Notes: generated by a model from the letters alone, not told the origin. A stretch of 64,000 nucleotides of DNA from Flavobacteriales bacterium UBA1993 (GCA_002336485.1 DDCZ01000027.1:1-64000); one strand, 5' to 3'. Counted from the stretch's first letter, positions 43,296-52,738 are shown. Made by a program: numbers and translations.

Positions 43296-44039
43296 ATGTT
43301 ACATCTTCCTTCAAGAACTACTAAACCGCGGACCAAAGGAATCACCTCTGTCCAAGATACGAGACTCAGCACGGGAGAGCTCACCGCCATACTTACCGAT
43401 TATAGCGACCTCATTGATGTCGCAAAGATTGGAGTTGGTGTAGCTTATATCCTACCAAACCTTCAGAAAAAAATTGACATGTACCAGGAGGCAAGTACTG
43501 ATGTCTATTTTGGAGGAACACTTTTTGAGAAGTTTTATCATCAGAACAAGCTCGATGATTTTCTACGATACCTGGATAAGCATAAGATCAACATGCTAGA
43601 GGTAAGCTGCGGCACAATCGACATATCCATTGATGATCGTTGTGCGCTTGTAGAGAAACTGAGCAAGAATTACCGTGTACTCTCCGAGGTGGGCTCTAAG
43701 GATCAGGCGGACATTATGCCTCCTTCAGAATGGATTTCTGAAATCAATGCGTTGTTTCAGGCTGGAGCCGAATACGTAATAACGGAAGGCCGTGATAGCG
43801 GTACAGCAGGAATCTATCGACCGAATGGTGAGTTGAGGTCAGGCCTCGTTTCAGACATCATAAAAGAGACTCAAGTTGACAAGCTGATATTTGAAGCACC
43901 CTCAAGCCCAGTTCAAATGTTTTTCATCAATTCGGTCGGGCCAAACGTCAATCTTGGAAACGTGAGTCCACTTGATTTAGCTCTTCTTGAGGCTCAGAGA
44001 CAAGGGCTTAGAAGTGAGACCTTCTTCTTAGATAAATGA
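43296..44039 (+). CDS. Phosphosulfolactate synthase-like protein (ComA family)
   Basis: About 247 residues. From memory of methanogen ComA the following match: KPRTKGITSVQD, DLIDVAKIGVGVAYILPN, VYFGGTLFEKF, LEVSCGTIDIS, LSEVGSKD, GAEYVITEGRDSG, IFEAPSSPVQMFFI, NVNLGNVSPLDL. ComA adds sulfite to phosphoenolpyruvate, giving (2R)-phosphosulfolactate. ATG 43296 is chosen; 43275 is alternative. It is the first of three genes with ATGA overlaps, in a polysaccharide cluster rather than a coenzyme M pathway. Confidence 0.82.
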   Translation: MLHLPSRTTKPRTKGITSVQDTRLSTGELTAILTDYSDLIDVAKIGVGVAYILPNLQKKIDMYQEASTDVYFGGTLFEKFYHQNKLDDFLRYLDKHKINMLEVSCGTIDISIDDRCALVEKLSKNYRVLSEVGSKDQADIMPPSEWISEINALFQAGAEYVITEGRDSGTAGIYRPNGELRSGLVSDIIKETQVDKLIFEAPSSPVQMFFINSVGPNVNLGNVSPLDLALLEAQRQGLRSETFFLDK

Positions 44040-44557
44040 AGCTTATAGCCATTCGACATCTCATTACGCTGTGGAATCAAAAGGGTTTATTGCAAGGGCG
44101 TACCGATATTGAGTTAAGTGACGATCCTCAAAATCAAATACTGATCGATAAGCTAAGGGGTAAGCTCGTTGATTTCAAATTTGACAAGGTTATAGTAAGC
44201 CCAATGGTCAGAGCTGTTCAAACCGCTGAGGGGTTGGGGTATTCAGATATTGAAATTGAACCACTTGTATCAGAAATCAGCTTTGGAAGGTTTGAGGGAA
44301 AGCCAAAGAAGGAAATGATGGACACCCTTGGAGACGCCTGGATTAACACCCCTAAAACCACCGAATTAGGTCCGGAATTAGCGGACTTGGAAGAAAGAGT
44401 CAAACTCTTTTTAGCCGGATTAAATGGGCAAACCACCCTTCTAATTAGTCACGGTGCATATATCAGGGGACTAACATCTGTAGTGAACTTAGGCAGCATA
44501 AACCAAATGAATCAAATGGAGTTTCTCAATGGTGAGCTAAAAGAATTTGATCTATGA
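44036..44557 (+). CDS. Histidine phosphatase, probable phosphosulfolactate phosphatase
   Basis: A 173-residue member of the phosphoglycerate-mutase/histidine-phosphatase superfamily: the catalytic RH in AIRHLITLWNQKGLLQGRTD, a VSPMVRAVQTAEGLG pocket, EISFGRFEG, and the second His in LLISHGAYIRG. It is coupled at both ends (ATGA with the ComA-like gene, ATGA with the ATP-grasp gene), which suggests that it dephosphorylates the ComA product. ComB, the archaeal phosphatase for this step, belongs to another family, so this would be a replacement. The substrate is inferred from context only. Confidence 0.8.
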   Translation: MKLIAIRHLITLWNQKGLLQGRTDIELSDDPQNQILIDKLRGKLVDFKFDKVIVSPMVRAVQTAEGLGYSDIEIEPLVSEISFGRFEGKPKKEMMDTLGDAWINTPKTTELGPELADLEERVKLFLAGLNGQTTLLISHGAYIRGLTSVVNLGSINQMNQMEFLNGELKEFDL

Positions 44558-45723
44558 CCTTGACCATTGCGGTAATTGACTGTAATAGAAATGGCTTGGC
44601 CGCCATACGTTCATTGGGCGCATATGGAGCGGAGATAATTGCCATCGATCATCATAAACGACGTGCTGGTCAATACTCGAGGTATGTAAAGGAAAGGCAT
44701 CTCATTACCAAGCCAAATCAGAATGAAGCTGGGTTTGTTCAAGACTTGATTGATGTTTCGAAAAAGCATAAATCTGATGAGCCCATATACTTACTCCCAG
44801 TTAACGACGAGTATGTCAGAACACTGGCTGCGAATTGGGACACGCTAAGTGCATACTACACCCCTTTGTTCGAAACAGATGTGGCGCAACTCGACACCAT
44901 TACGAACAAGGTGAATTTTTCCGCTTTCGCTAAAAAAATAGGCATACCCCAACCAGAGCGATACACACTGGAAGAGGTTGAAAACAGCGCCGTCACCTAC
45001 CCTATAATTTTCAAGCCAGATGAACGACGTTCTCTTGAAAACATACGCAGCAAGGTGTTCAAAGTCAAGCTTTGCCATAATGATGCAGAGGGAAAAGAAT
45101 TTGCAGGGTATTTGCGCACCGAGGGCATAGAAGTCATTATCCAACAATTTATCCCTGGCGGAGATGATGAACTTTACACTGGCGGGGTTGTAGCTTTAGA
45201 AGGAAAGCTACTTGGCTGTTTCACTGGAAAAAAAGTGCGTCAATACCCACCGATGGCTGGCCAGGCTTCGTGGGCCACTTCTCTTGAGTCGAAAAAACTG
45301 GTTGAATATTCGAAACGGATTGTTTCTGAATTGGGGTTTTCTGGGCTGAGTCAAATCGAGTTCAAACACTGGGATGGCGAGCTCTATGTTATTGAAATGA
45401 ATCCGCGCGCCTGGAGCTGGCATGGGTTGGCCAAACCTTCGGGTGTTGATCTTCCAGCCATATTAATCGATTCTGTGATCAACGAACCTCCAGCAGAGGT
45501 TGTCATCAATTCGAAAAACGGAATCTATTGGCATTTCTTTCTTGAAGACTTTTTTCACAATGTATTCTACAACAAGAATATCTCCTTCATGGAATGCTTT
45601 CGGTCAATTCGAAGGGCCTCATCTCATGCTTTCTACGATTCCAGTGATTTATTGCCATGGATCGTACACATCTGTATTGACTATCCAATCCGAGTTGCAA
45701 AGGTGATTTTAGGCAGAAAGTAG
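44554..45723 (+). CDS. ATP-grasp carboxylate-amine ligase-like protein
   Basis: A 389-residue ATP-grasp enzyme. N-terminal Rossmann-like part (TIAVIDCNRNGLAAIRSLGA), central KVNFSAFAKKIGIPQPERYT, ATP-binding strand YPIIFKPDERRS, IQQFIPGGDDELYTGG and the metal site IEFKHWDGELYVIEMNPRAWSW. The relatives I know ligate carboxylates to amines (D-Asp ligase-like enzymes of polysaccharide and peptidoglycan clusters). Placed directly after a ComA-like enzyme and phosphatase, it would activate sulfolactate and attach it to an amino sugar or amine. Confidence 0.82.
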   Translation: MTLTIAVIDCNRNGLAAIRSLGAYGAEIIAIDHHKRRAGQYSRYVKERHLITKPNQNEAGFVQDLIDVSKKHKSDEPIYLLPVNDEYVRTLAANWDTLSAYYTPLFETDVAQLDTITNKVNFSAFAKKIGIPQPERYTLEEVENSAVTYPIIFKPDERRSLENIRSKVFKVKLCHNDAEGKEFAGYLRTEGIEVIIQQFIPGGDDELYTGGVVALEGKLLGCFTGKKVRQYPPMAGQASWATSLESKKLVEYSKRIVSELGFSGLSQIEFKHWDGELYVIEMNPRAWSWHGLAKPSGVDLPAILIDSVINEPPAEVVINSKNGIYWHFFLEDFFHNVFYNKNISFMECFRSIRRASSHAFYDSSDLLPWIVHICIDYPIRVAKVILGRK

Positions 45724-45725
45724 AC

Positions 45726-47081
45726 CTAAAACCTCCCTTTAATCAGTTTGACTACGTCATTGATTCCAGTAGCGAATGGAAACGACCAATGACCAATTTT
45801 CCATCTCACAACCATAACTGAGAGCAGGTTCCAATAAGCCGTGCTTACACCTGTGGCAACCGCTGCACCTTCAATTCCATAAGTTGGGATTAATAGGTAG
45901 TTCAGTGTCACATTCAACAATCCAGCCGATATCAAGATATACTGACCATATTTCTGATGGCCGGTCATTTGAAGAATGTTCATCACGGATCCACAGCTTC
46001 CATTCACAAATTGACCAAGCGAGAGAAAAATTAGCGCGTAAGATGCCGTATGCATACCCTCTCCGAACATGGCCAATAATTCACTTCTGAAAAACAGTAT
46101 CCCAAAAACCACGGGAAGGGAAAGAGTAAATGACAAGGTTGCAGCCGAAGAAATGACTTTCGAAAGTGTAGAAGTGTCTTTGGCAGCCCAACTCGAGGCG
46201 ATTTTCGGTGCTGATATTCCATTTATACCATACAGGACAATGGCTACCATGTTGCTGACTTTTACGGCTACATGATAATATCCGACCTGGGTTGTATCCT
46301 CAAATAGTCCAAGCATAAAGGTGTCTGTCCAGCTCATTAAAAGAAACATGCTACTTGAGAGCAGCATTGGAAAGGATTGTCTTAGCAGAGCGCTACTGGC
46401 CTTAAGATCAACGCTCCAGCGCATTTTGAGCTGGGACTCTCTCAACCAAATCCAAAGAGCAAAAACACTGGATGCAACCACCGATGCGAAGTATCCGAAG
46501 AAAAACCAATTGGAGTCTTCCACCTCATTTACATACAAACCAAGCATAGCCAATGCAGCAAGCGCATATGGCCAAACTCTCGTAAAAGATAGGTACCAGA
46601 ATAGTTTTCCCGAACCGCGCATCCCCTCCGCATGAAGTGTGGTATAGGTTAATGGCAACACAATGAAGGCGGCGTATTTCAAGATAGGCCCCAACTCCGA
46701 TTGATCAAATATCCGAAGGGCGATGAGGTCTGAAAACGAATAAATCAGCAATGAAACCCCCAATCCAGTGAATAATTGAATTCCAAGGATAAGAGAATAG
46801 GTCTTCTGCCTTTCCACGTTATCATCTCGACCTTTCAATTTGGATATTTCCCGTAGGAATAGAGTGTCCAGACCAGATTTAGATAGAAGAACTCCGATCA
46901 AAACAACCACATTCATCAAGGCGAACATCCCTACCACAGAAGCACCATAAAGCCGTGCAATGAGCCATGTGAAAAAATAGCTAACAAGAATAGCACCCAA
47001 GCGGTAGCCTATTAAGGCAAAACTTCCCCTAAATAGTCCTTTACTATTGGAAACCGAATTTGTTGTTTTCTTGGAAGACAA
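45726..47081 (-). CDS. Oligosaccharide flippase, Wzx-like
   Basis: A 451-residue, 12-14-helix protein of the polysaccharide flippase (MATE-like) superfamily: YRLGAILVSYFFTWLIARLY, LRQSFPMLLSSSMFLLMSWT and LNYLLIPTYGIEGAAVATGV (a common late motif). It flips undecaprenyl-linked units to the periplasm for the polymerases. Convergent with the ATP-grasp gene, 2 bases apart, and divergent from the deacetylase at 47232. Confidence 0.88.
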   Translation of the reverse strand: MSSKKTTNSVSNSKGLFRGSFALIGYRLGAILVSYFFTWLIARLYGASVVGMFALMNVVVLIGVLLSKSGLDTLFLREISKLKGRDDNVERQKTYSLILGIQLFTGLGVSLLIYSFSDLIALRIFDQSELGPILKYAAFIVLPLTYTTLHAEGMRGSGKLFWYLSFTRVWPYALAALAMLGLYVNEVEDSNWFFFGYFASVVASSVFALWIWLRESQLKMRWSVDLKASSALLRQSFPMLLSSSMFLLMSWTDTFMLGLFEDTTQVGYYHVAVKVSNMVAIVLYGINGISAPKIASSWAAKDTSTLSKVISSAATLSFTLSLPVVFGILFFRSELLAMFGEGMHTASYALIFLSLGQFVNGSCGSVMNILQMTGHQKYGQYILISAGLLNVTLNYLLIPTYGIEGAAVATGVSTAYWNLLSVMVVRWKIGHWSFPFATGINDVVKLIKGRF

Positions 47082-47231
47082 AATTTGATGTTTTCTTCTA
47101 TTGCAAGATTAGTGGAATAAGCAAGCTTTCGAATCGAATGCACCGAAGTTGCTAAAAAGAACGCGTTAATAGGATGTCAAAATATTGTTTCATTGATCGA
47201 TCAAGAATTGCACATTCGTTTCTAGAATTTT

Positions 47232-48593
47232 ATGGCAACCCTCCATATTCAAATACCCGATTCATTCGTCCCTGAAAGGAAATACGCCCTGCATGTCTTA
47301 TTTGAGGTGTATCTGGGGATTTCAATAAACACGCAGGTAGCAACAACCTCGATTGAAGCATATCTTATCAGCCTAGAAAATGGTAAACAGCTCATCATCA
47401 AGGATGCGTTTTTCAGTTCAATTGACCCCACTGAGGGCTACCTGCATCGGAAACATCTTCCCGAAAGAACTGTCACCTGCGGCTTCCCTACCTCGACAGA
47501 TCAATCAATAATAGCCCCATTTGGAAAGGGCGAAATCCACATGGATACGGATGTCATACACCTTGACGTAGATATAATTGCCTCCGCCTTCTTTTTTCTA
47601 TCTCGATGGGAAGACCATGTGATTGAGGCTAAAGACAGCCATGAGCGGCCGTTAGAAAGCAAGACGTATATGATCCGTCATGGGCTTCAACACAGGCCAC
47701 TGGTAAATGAGTATGTGGATTTGCTCAAAGAACTCCTATCGACACTGGGCATGTCAATTCCATCACAAACACACCAGTTTAAAATTAAAGTCACGCATGA
47801 TGTGGACCATATTGCGCGCTATGACTCCATAAAGAAGCTAGTGCGAGCGATGGCTGGGGATATAATTCTTCGAAAAAATCCATTCAGAATGGTGTGGACC
47901 TTATTGGAGTATACTCTTGTGAACCTTAATCTTCGCAAAGACAATTATGACAGCATAGATTGGCTTATGGACGTTTCTGAAAGCTACCACCTAAAAAGTC
48001 ATTTTTACTTTATCCCATCGCATTCTGGTGAGAAAGACGCGCGATACGACATCCGTGACCCTCGCATTGCAAGTTCTATCGCACGCATTCAAGATCGAGG
48101 TCACATTGCTGGATTTCATGGCAGTTATATTTCTTATGACAACCCAACCCAGTTTTCGACTGAACTAGAACGGCTAAGAAATGTGGGCGCCGACGTTGCA
48201 GAAGGACGTCAGCACTATTTGCGATTTTCAAACCCCACTACCTGGCAACTATGGAACTCGAATCACCTAACCTCAGATAGCAGCGTAGGTTATAATTCAG
48301 ACATTGGTTTTAAGGCTGGGACTTGTATTCCCTACCCAGTATTTGACGTTGTAAATCGTGCCCAGCTTGGGTTGGTTGAATATCCATTGATCATAATGGA
48401 GGTGCCGCTTATTAAGAAATATGCGCGTGTGGAGAAAGCAATGGAAGCCTCAAAACCGGTAATAGATCAATGTAGAAAACACAATGGCCAATTCGTGTTC
48501 TTGTGGCATCCTGAAAACTTCAATCATCCATTCTGGGGAAAGTACCGAGAGCTGTATACGATGATTCTTGATTACGCAACAAGAAAGTCCTAG
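47232..48593 (+). CDS. Polysaccharide deacetylase-family protein (DUF7033-like N-domain)
   Basis: A 453-residue protein. Residues 1-190 form a helical/beta N-domain seen in Bacteroidota deacetylase-like proteins; the catalytic-type C-domain has the metal motif KVTHDVDHIARYDS, GHIAGFHGSYISY, RQHYLRF, FKAGTCIPYPVFDV and FVFLWHPENFNH. It probably de-N-acetylates or trims a sugar in the surface polymer. A free amine exposed by it would be a possible acceptor for the ATP-grasp enzyme. Convergent with the dehydrogenase gene by a 4-base overlap. Confidence 0.82.
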   Translation: MATLHIQIPDSFVPERKYALHVLFEVYLGISINTQVATTSIEAYLISLENGKQLIIKDAFFSSIDPTEGYLHRKHLPERTVTCGFPTSTDQSIIAPFGKGEIHMDTDVIHLDVDIIASAFFFLSRWEDHVIEAKDSHERPLESKTYMIRHGLQHRPLVNEYVDLLKELLSTLGMSIPSQTHQFKIKVTHDVDHIARYDSIKKLVRAMAGDIILRKNPFRMVWTLLEYTLVNLNLRKDNYDSIDWLMDVSESYHLKSHFYFIPSHSGEKDARYDIRDPRIASSIARIQDRGHIAGFHGSYISYDNPTQFSTELERLRNVGADVAEGRQHYLRFSNPTTWQLWNSNHLTSDSSVGYNSDIGFKAGTCIPYPVFDVVNRAQLGLVEYPLIIMEVPLIKKYARVEKAMEASKPVIDQCRKHNGQFVFLWHPENFNHPFWGKYRELYTMILDYATRKS

Positions 48594-49615
48594 CCCATCT
48601 GGCGCTGCTTGCGGTGTATCCGTTCAATCATCTCAACGACCTTCATTCCTTCGAGCGCATTGGTCGAAATCTGCGATTTACCAGTAAGTACGTCAATTAC
48701 ATTTTCGATGACATAATGATGATTCGCTGCACTGCCTTTATAATCGCCATAGTCGTTGGGTGGATTGGAAGGATCTAGCTTCGGCATTTCGTATCCATCA
48801 ATATCACAATATTCCAATTGGTCCATATACTGACCGCTCACCTTTACAGTTCCCTTCTCCCCGATCACAATTATGCTGCTCTCGAAGTTCTTGTTCCATA
48901 TGCTGGTTGAGTAGTTGATCGAGCCAAAACCGCCATTTACAAACTCAAATTGAACCAAACCAGAGTCATCAAACTCAGTTGCTCCCTTATGGTTGAAATT
49001 GGTACTCATAGCAACTATGTTTTGGATGTCGCCAAACAACCAATACATGATATCTACGAAATGACTGAATTGCGTGAAGAGTACTCCTCCATCCAACTGC
49101 TTCGTTCCCTTCCATCCACCGGGCTTGTAGTAACGTGCATCTCTGTTCCAAAAACAGCTAAGCTGTACCATGTTTATGTTCCCGAGCAATTTATCCTCTA
49201 CGACATCCTTTAGCCATTTGGAAGAAGGGCTATAACGGTTCTGTTTTACACAAAAGACATGACGTGAAACTTGTAATGACTTAAATATCACGTCCTCACA
49301 CTCTTGCCTAGTCAGGCCCATTGGCTTCTCAATTACAACATGTGCTTTGTGTTCAAGGACCTTAATAGCCTGTGTGGCATGATAGCCGTTTGGGGTACAA
49401 ATGTTCACTACGTCGAGTGGTAATTCGCTCGCAAGCAATTGCTCAATGCTCTCAAATACCTCTACGCCATCATAGGCCTTTTGGGCTTCTTCTCGTTTTG
49501 CTGCGTCCACATCCACTATGGCTACTAACTGACTTTCTTGAGAGCCAGATACCATGATTGCATGTTTCTTTCCAATGTGTCCGTATCCTATTACTGCGAA
49601 TGAAATTTTAGTCAT
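48590..49615 (-). CDS. Gfo/Idh/MocA-family sugar dehydrogenase
   Basis: A 341-residue protein with N-terminal NAD loop (FAVIGYGHIGKKHAIMVSGS), VNICTPNGYHATQAIKVLEH, EKPMGLT, and the catalytic Lys-Pro (KPMGLTRQECEDV). The C-domain has QLDGGVLFTQFSHFVDIMYW. The closest-looking group is UDP-N-acetylglucosaminuronate 3-dehydrogenase (WbpB/WlbA) of amino-sugar pathways, but the substrate is not proven. About 43 bases downstream of the epimerase gene on the same strand. Confidence 0.85.
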   Translation of the reverse strand: MTKISFAVIGYGHIGKKHAIMVSGSQESQLVAIVDVDAAKREEAQKAYDGVEVFESIEQLLASELPLDVVNICTPNGYHATQAIKVLEHKAHVVIEKPMGLTRQECEDVIFKSLQVSRHVFCVKQNRYSPSSKWLKDVVEDKLLGNINMVQLSCFWNRDARYYKPGGWKGTKQLDGGVLFTQFSHFVDIMYWLFGDIQNIVAMSTNFNHKGATEFDDSGLVQFEFVNGGFGSINYSTSIWNKNFESSIIVIGEKGTVKVSGQYMDQLEYCDIDGYEMPKLDPSNPPNDYGDYKGSAANHHYVIENVIDVLTGKSQISTNALEGMKVVEMIERIHRKQRQMG

Positions 49616-49658
49616 AGCTTATTAAGTAAGGCAAACGTAATTGATTTTGATCAAGAGA

Positions 49659-50648
49659 TTATTTTAGGTGATTCCAATACCAATCAATGGCTAATTCAAG
49701 GCCAGTTTGAACATCATACTGAGGTTTGTAACCGAGTATGGTGCTAGATTTAACGATAGATGCAAGGCTGTGTCGAACATCGCCAACACGTTCGGGGCCA
49801 TAGGTGATTTTTACATCTGCAATTTTTGGATCAAAACGCACGAGCAGTTTTTGAAGTGTTTCAACAAGCTCATCCAAATTCATGCTGCCACCATATGCGA
49901 CATTAAATACCTCATTAATGGATTCCGGATTCGTAGAGAGTGCGGCAACGTTGTTTGCATGAATCACATTATCGATATACGTGAAGTCGCGCGATTGTGT
50001 TCCATCACCATGTATCAAGGGTGATTCATGGTTCATGAACTTGCGTATAAATTTCGGAATGGCCGCTGCGTATGCCCCATCAGGATCTTGCTTACGACCA
50101 AAGACGTTGAAATAGCGCAATCCTACGGTCTCCATATCATAAAGCTCACCAAACACTTTGGCGTATTGCTCATTCATTCCTTTCGTTATCGCGTACGGCG
50201 AGAGCGGTTTCCCAATTTTATCTTCAACTTTTGGCAATCGCTTTTTATCTCCGTATACCGAGCTACTGGTAGCATATACAAAGCGCTTAACCTTTGCGTC
50301 TCTTGCGGCAAGCAACATGGAAATGAAGCCATTTACGTTTACATCGTTTGTAGTAAACGGATCTTTAATCGAACGTGGTACTGAACCTAAAGCAGCTTGA
50401 TGCAAAACGTAATCGACACCCGCACAGGCTTCAACGCACATCTCTCTATCTCGAATGTCGCCCTCGATAAATTTGAATTGTTTGTTATCCTTGAATTCAT
50501 CCAAATTGGATGACCTGCCCGTCATTAAATTGTCTAAGCCTATGACTTCATTACCATTCTCAAGTAGATCGGCCACGAGATTAGACCCAATGAAACCGGC
50601 AGCGCCAGTGACCAATACGCGAGAAGAGGTGATTTTTCGATCGATCAT
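49659..50648 (-). CDS. UDP-N-acetylglucosamine/uronate 4-epimerase-like SDR
   Basis: A 329-residue extended SDR: RVLVTGAAGFIGSNLVADLL, ENGNEVIGLDNLMTGRSSNL, YATSSSVYGDKKRL, LSPYAITKGMNEQYAKVFGE (YxxxK) and GDGTQSRDFTYIDNVIHAN. It looks like the WbpP/TviC group that epimerises UDP-GlcNAc(A) to UDP-GalNAc(A). With the dehydrogenase at 48590 it supplies a modified sugar for the cluster. It begins 7 bases downstream of the rny stop, so may be co-transcribed with rny. Confidence 0.9.
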   Translation of the reverse strand: MIDRKITSSRVLVTGAAGFIGSNLVADLLENGNEVIGLDNLMTGRSSNLDEFKDNKQFKFIEGDIRDREMCVEACAGVDYVLHQAALGSVPRSIKDPFTTNDVNVNGFISMLLAARDAKVKRFVYATSSSVYGDKKRLPKVEDKIGKPLSPYAITKGMNEQYAKVFGELYDMETVGLRYFNVFGRKQDPDGAYAAAIPKFIRKFMNHESPLIHGDGTQSRDFTYIDNVIHANNVAALSTNPESINEVFNVAYGGSMNLDELVETLQKLLVRFDPKIADVKITYGPERVGDVRHSLASIVKSSTILGYKPQYDVQTGLELAIDWYWNHLK

Positions 50649-50655
50649 CTGAATA

Positions 50656-52191
50656 TTATCTTGCTACCGCTTGCGCTCTTGTTTCTCGAATGACGGTGAT
50701 CTTCACCTGACCTGGATATGTCATCTCATCTTGAATTTTTTCCGAAATCTGAAAAGCCAATGATTCTACATCGCCATCTTTCACCTTCTCACTTTCAACC
50801 ATCACACGCAGCTCTCTACCTGCTTGAATCGCAAACGCTTTGGTGACGCCATCATAATCCATTGCTAAGTTTTCTAAATCCTTAATGCGTTGTATGTAAG
50901 CTTCAACAATTTCCCTACGTGCTCCTGGTCTTGCACCGCTAATGGCGTCACAGACTTGAACAATAGGCGATATCAATGTGGTCATTTCAATTTCATCGTG
51001 GTGGGCACCAATTGCATTGCACACATCTGGCTTTTCGTTGTATTTCTCGGCCAATTTCATTCCAAGCAATGCATGGGGTAATTCACTTTCCTCGTCAGGC
51101 ACCTTTCCAATATCATGCAGTAGACCGGCTCGCTTGGCCACCTTGGCATTCAACCCGAGCTCAGCAGCCATAGTAGCACAAAGGTTTGCTACCTCACGGC
51201 TGTGTTTAAGCATGTTTTGACCATAGGATGAACGATATCGCATTCTGCCTACCATTCGAATTAACTCCGGATGCAATCCATGGATGTTCAGGTCAATGCA
51301 CGTACGCTTGCCAGTTTCAACAATTTCTTCTTCTAGTCTTTTTTGAGTTTTCGCAACGATCTCCTCAATACGTGCAGGATGAATTCGACCATCTGTTACG
51401 AGTTGGTGCAATGCAAGCCGCGCAATCTCTCTTCTAACTGGATCGAAACAGGAAAGGATAATAGCTTCTGGCGTATCATCCACAATAATCTCTACTCCGG
51501 TGGCAGCTTCCAGCGCTCGAATGTTTCGGCCTTCTCTACCAATAATTCGTCCCTTCACATCATCGTTTTCAATGTTGAAGACAGAAACCGAATTTTCAAC
51601 TGCTTGCTCTGTCGCTACACGCTGAATGGTTTCAACCACGATTTTCTTGGCGTCTCTGCTGGCATTTATTTTGGCCTCATCAACGATGTCTTTAATGGTG
51701 CCCATTGCTTGGGTTTTTGCCTCACTAATCAATACTTCCCGCATTTGCTCTACGGCCTCATCGGCTGAAATATTGCTAAGGCTCTCGAGTTGCTTGACTT
51801 GTTTCGAATGCAGTTTATCTAGCTCTTGCTGCTTCTTTTCTGAATGTTCAATTTGACGTTGCAGGTTCTGGCGCAGGCTCTCGACTTTTTGATCCTTTTT
51901 ATTGAGGTCGCCAAGTTTTTGGTTCAGGCTATTCTCTTTTTGCTTTACTCGACTTTCAGCATCTCCAACCTTCCGATTTTTCTCAAGAATCGATTTTTCA
52001 TGTTCGGCCTTTAATTGAACGAACTTTTCCTTGGCTTGAATTAGTTTATCCTTTTTGATGCGCTCTCCTTCGTTGTTTGCCTCATCTAGAATTCGCTTCT
52101 TGTCAGCGTCTACCCCTTTTTTCAGCGCGGCATAAGCAATGCCCGCACCTACTATGAAGGCTACAACTCCCGCTATAATTATTTCAATCAT
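50656..52191 (-). CDS. rny: Ribonuclease Y
   Basis: A 511-residue Rny: N-terminal membrane helix (IIIAGVVAFIVGAGIAYAAL), long coiled coil, KH domain with RIIGREGRNIRALEAATGVE, and the HD domain LLHDIGKVPDEESELPHALL. It starts mRNA decay in the membrane. It is preceded by 6S RNA and zapA. Full length. Confidence 0.96.
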   Translation of the reverse strand: MIEIIIAGVVAFIVGAGIAYAALKKGVDADKKRILDEANNEGERIKKDKLIQAKEKFVQLKAEHEKSILEKNRKVGDAESRVKQKENSLNQKLGDLNKKDQKVESLRQNLQRQIEHSEKKQQELDKLHSKQVKQLESLSNISADEAVEQMREVLISEAKTQAMGTIKDIVDEAKINASRDAKKIVVETIQRVATEQAVENSVSVFNIENDDVKGRIIGREGRNIRALEAATGVEIIVDDTPEAIILSCFDPVRREIARLALHQLVTDGRIHPARIEEIVAKTQKRLEEEIVETGKRTCIDLNIHGLHPELIRMVGRMRYRSSYGQNMLKHSREVANLCATMAAELGLNAKVAKRAGLLHDIGKVPDEESELPHALLGMKLAEKYNEKPDVCNAIGAHHDEIEMTTLISPIVQVCDAISGARPGARREIVEAYIQRIKDLENLAMDYDGVTKAFAIQAGRELRVMVESEKVKDGDVESLAFQISEKIQDEMTYPGQVKITVIRETRAQAVAR

Positions 52192-52209
52192 TTTAATGTT
52201 TTGATTAAT

Positions 52210-52432
52210 AAAAAAATCCCGTACAAGCCACGGAAATTGTAACCTCCTGAAAAGCTAATTTTTGGGGCTATCCTTATAGCTCGGGCGTCCAGTGTCTTAT
52301 TGATTGCTCAACAAAATCTCGTCAGCGGACTTGCGTCGTGCTGCGATAAAAAGGCCTGTCCTAACTACACTAAAGAATCACCCCAGCGTTATAAATGTTC
52401 AGGTTACAAAACCATAATGGTCTGTACGGGAA
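52210..52432 (-). ncRNA. ssrS: 6S RNA (RNA polymerase-binding regulator)
   Basis: On the minus strand a nested long hairpin fills the zapA-rny gap. The terminal stem CCCGTACA (from 52430) pairs with TGTACGGG (ending 52218). Inside it AGGTTAC (52401-52407) pairs with GTAACCT (52239-52245); further in, CTGGGG pairs with CCCCA. A run of T follows the closing stem as a terminator. A rod of about 215 bases with a closed base and internal bubble is the 6S fold, which mimics open promoter DNA and holds housekeeping RNA polymerase. Location next to zapA matches the proteobacterial zapA-ssrS arrangement. Structure traced by hand. Confidence 0.75.
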
Positions 52433-52448
52433 GTATTTTAAAGAACAA

Positions 52449-52736
52449 CTATTTGGCGACCAACTGCGCGTCAATTCGATTAATCAGATCCTGTATACGG
52501 TCAGACACTTGTTCATTGACAAGCTCTTCCTTTCCGTGTCCTTTTTCTAAGGTCATCTCCAAGGCCAGCATTGCAAAGAGATCAAGCTTATCCTTAACGG
52601 CAAAACTTGACTCCAAGGCTTTTATGCGCTCATTGATATAAGCAGCTGCCTTTCTAACCTCTTCTTCCTCTTCCCGTTGAACAGAAAGCGGATAGACGCG
52701 ATTAGCAATATTTACTTTTATAGAGAGTTCACTCAT
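52449..52736 (-). CDS. zapA: Cell division protein ZapA
   Basis: A 95-residue protein with the ZapA pattern: an N-terminal strand (SIKVNIANRVYPLSVQREEE), then a helix (RKAAAYINERIKALESSF) and a C-terminal coiled coil (KLDLFAMLALEMTLEKG). It cross-links FtsZ protofilaments. It is upstream of the 6S RNA and 2 bases downstream of a coiled-coil gene. Confidence 0.9.
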   Translation of the reverse strand: MSELSIKVNIANRVYPLSVQREEEEEVRKAAAYINERIKALESSFAVKDKLDLFAMLALEMTLEKGHGKEELVNEQVSDRIQDLINRIDAQLVAK

Positions 52737-52738
52737 TC

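Noticed and set aside
43296..44039. Coenzyme M biosynthesis
   Set aside because: No further CoM genes (ComB, ComC, ComDE); context is a polysaccharide cluster.
51343..51768. Plus-strand frame inside rny
   Set aside because: Antisense to conserved KH and coiled-coil coding sequence; no independent support.
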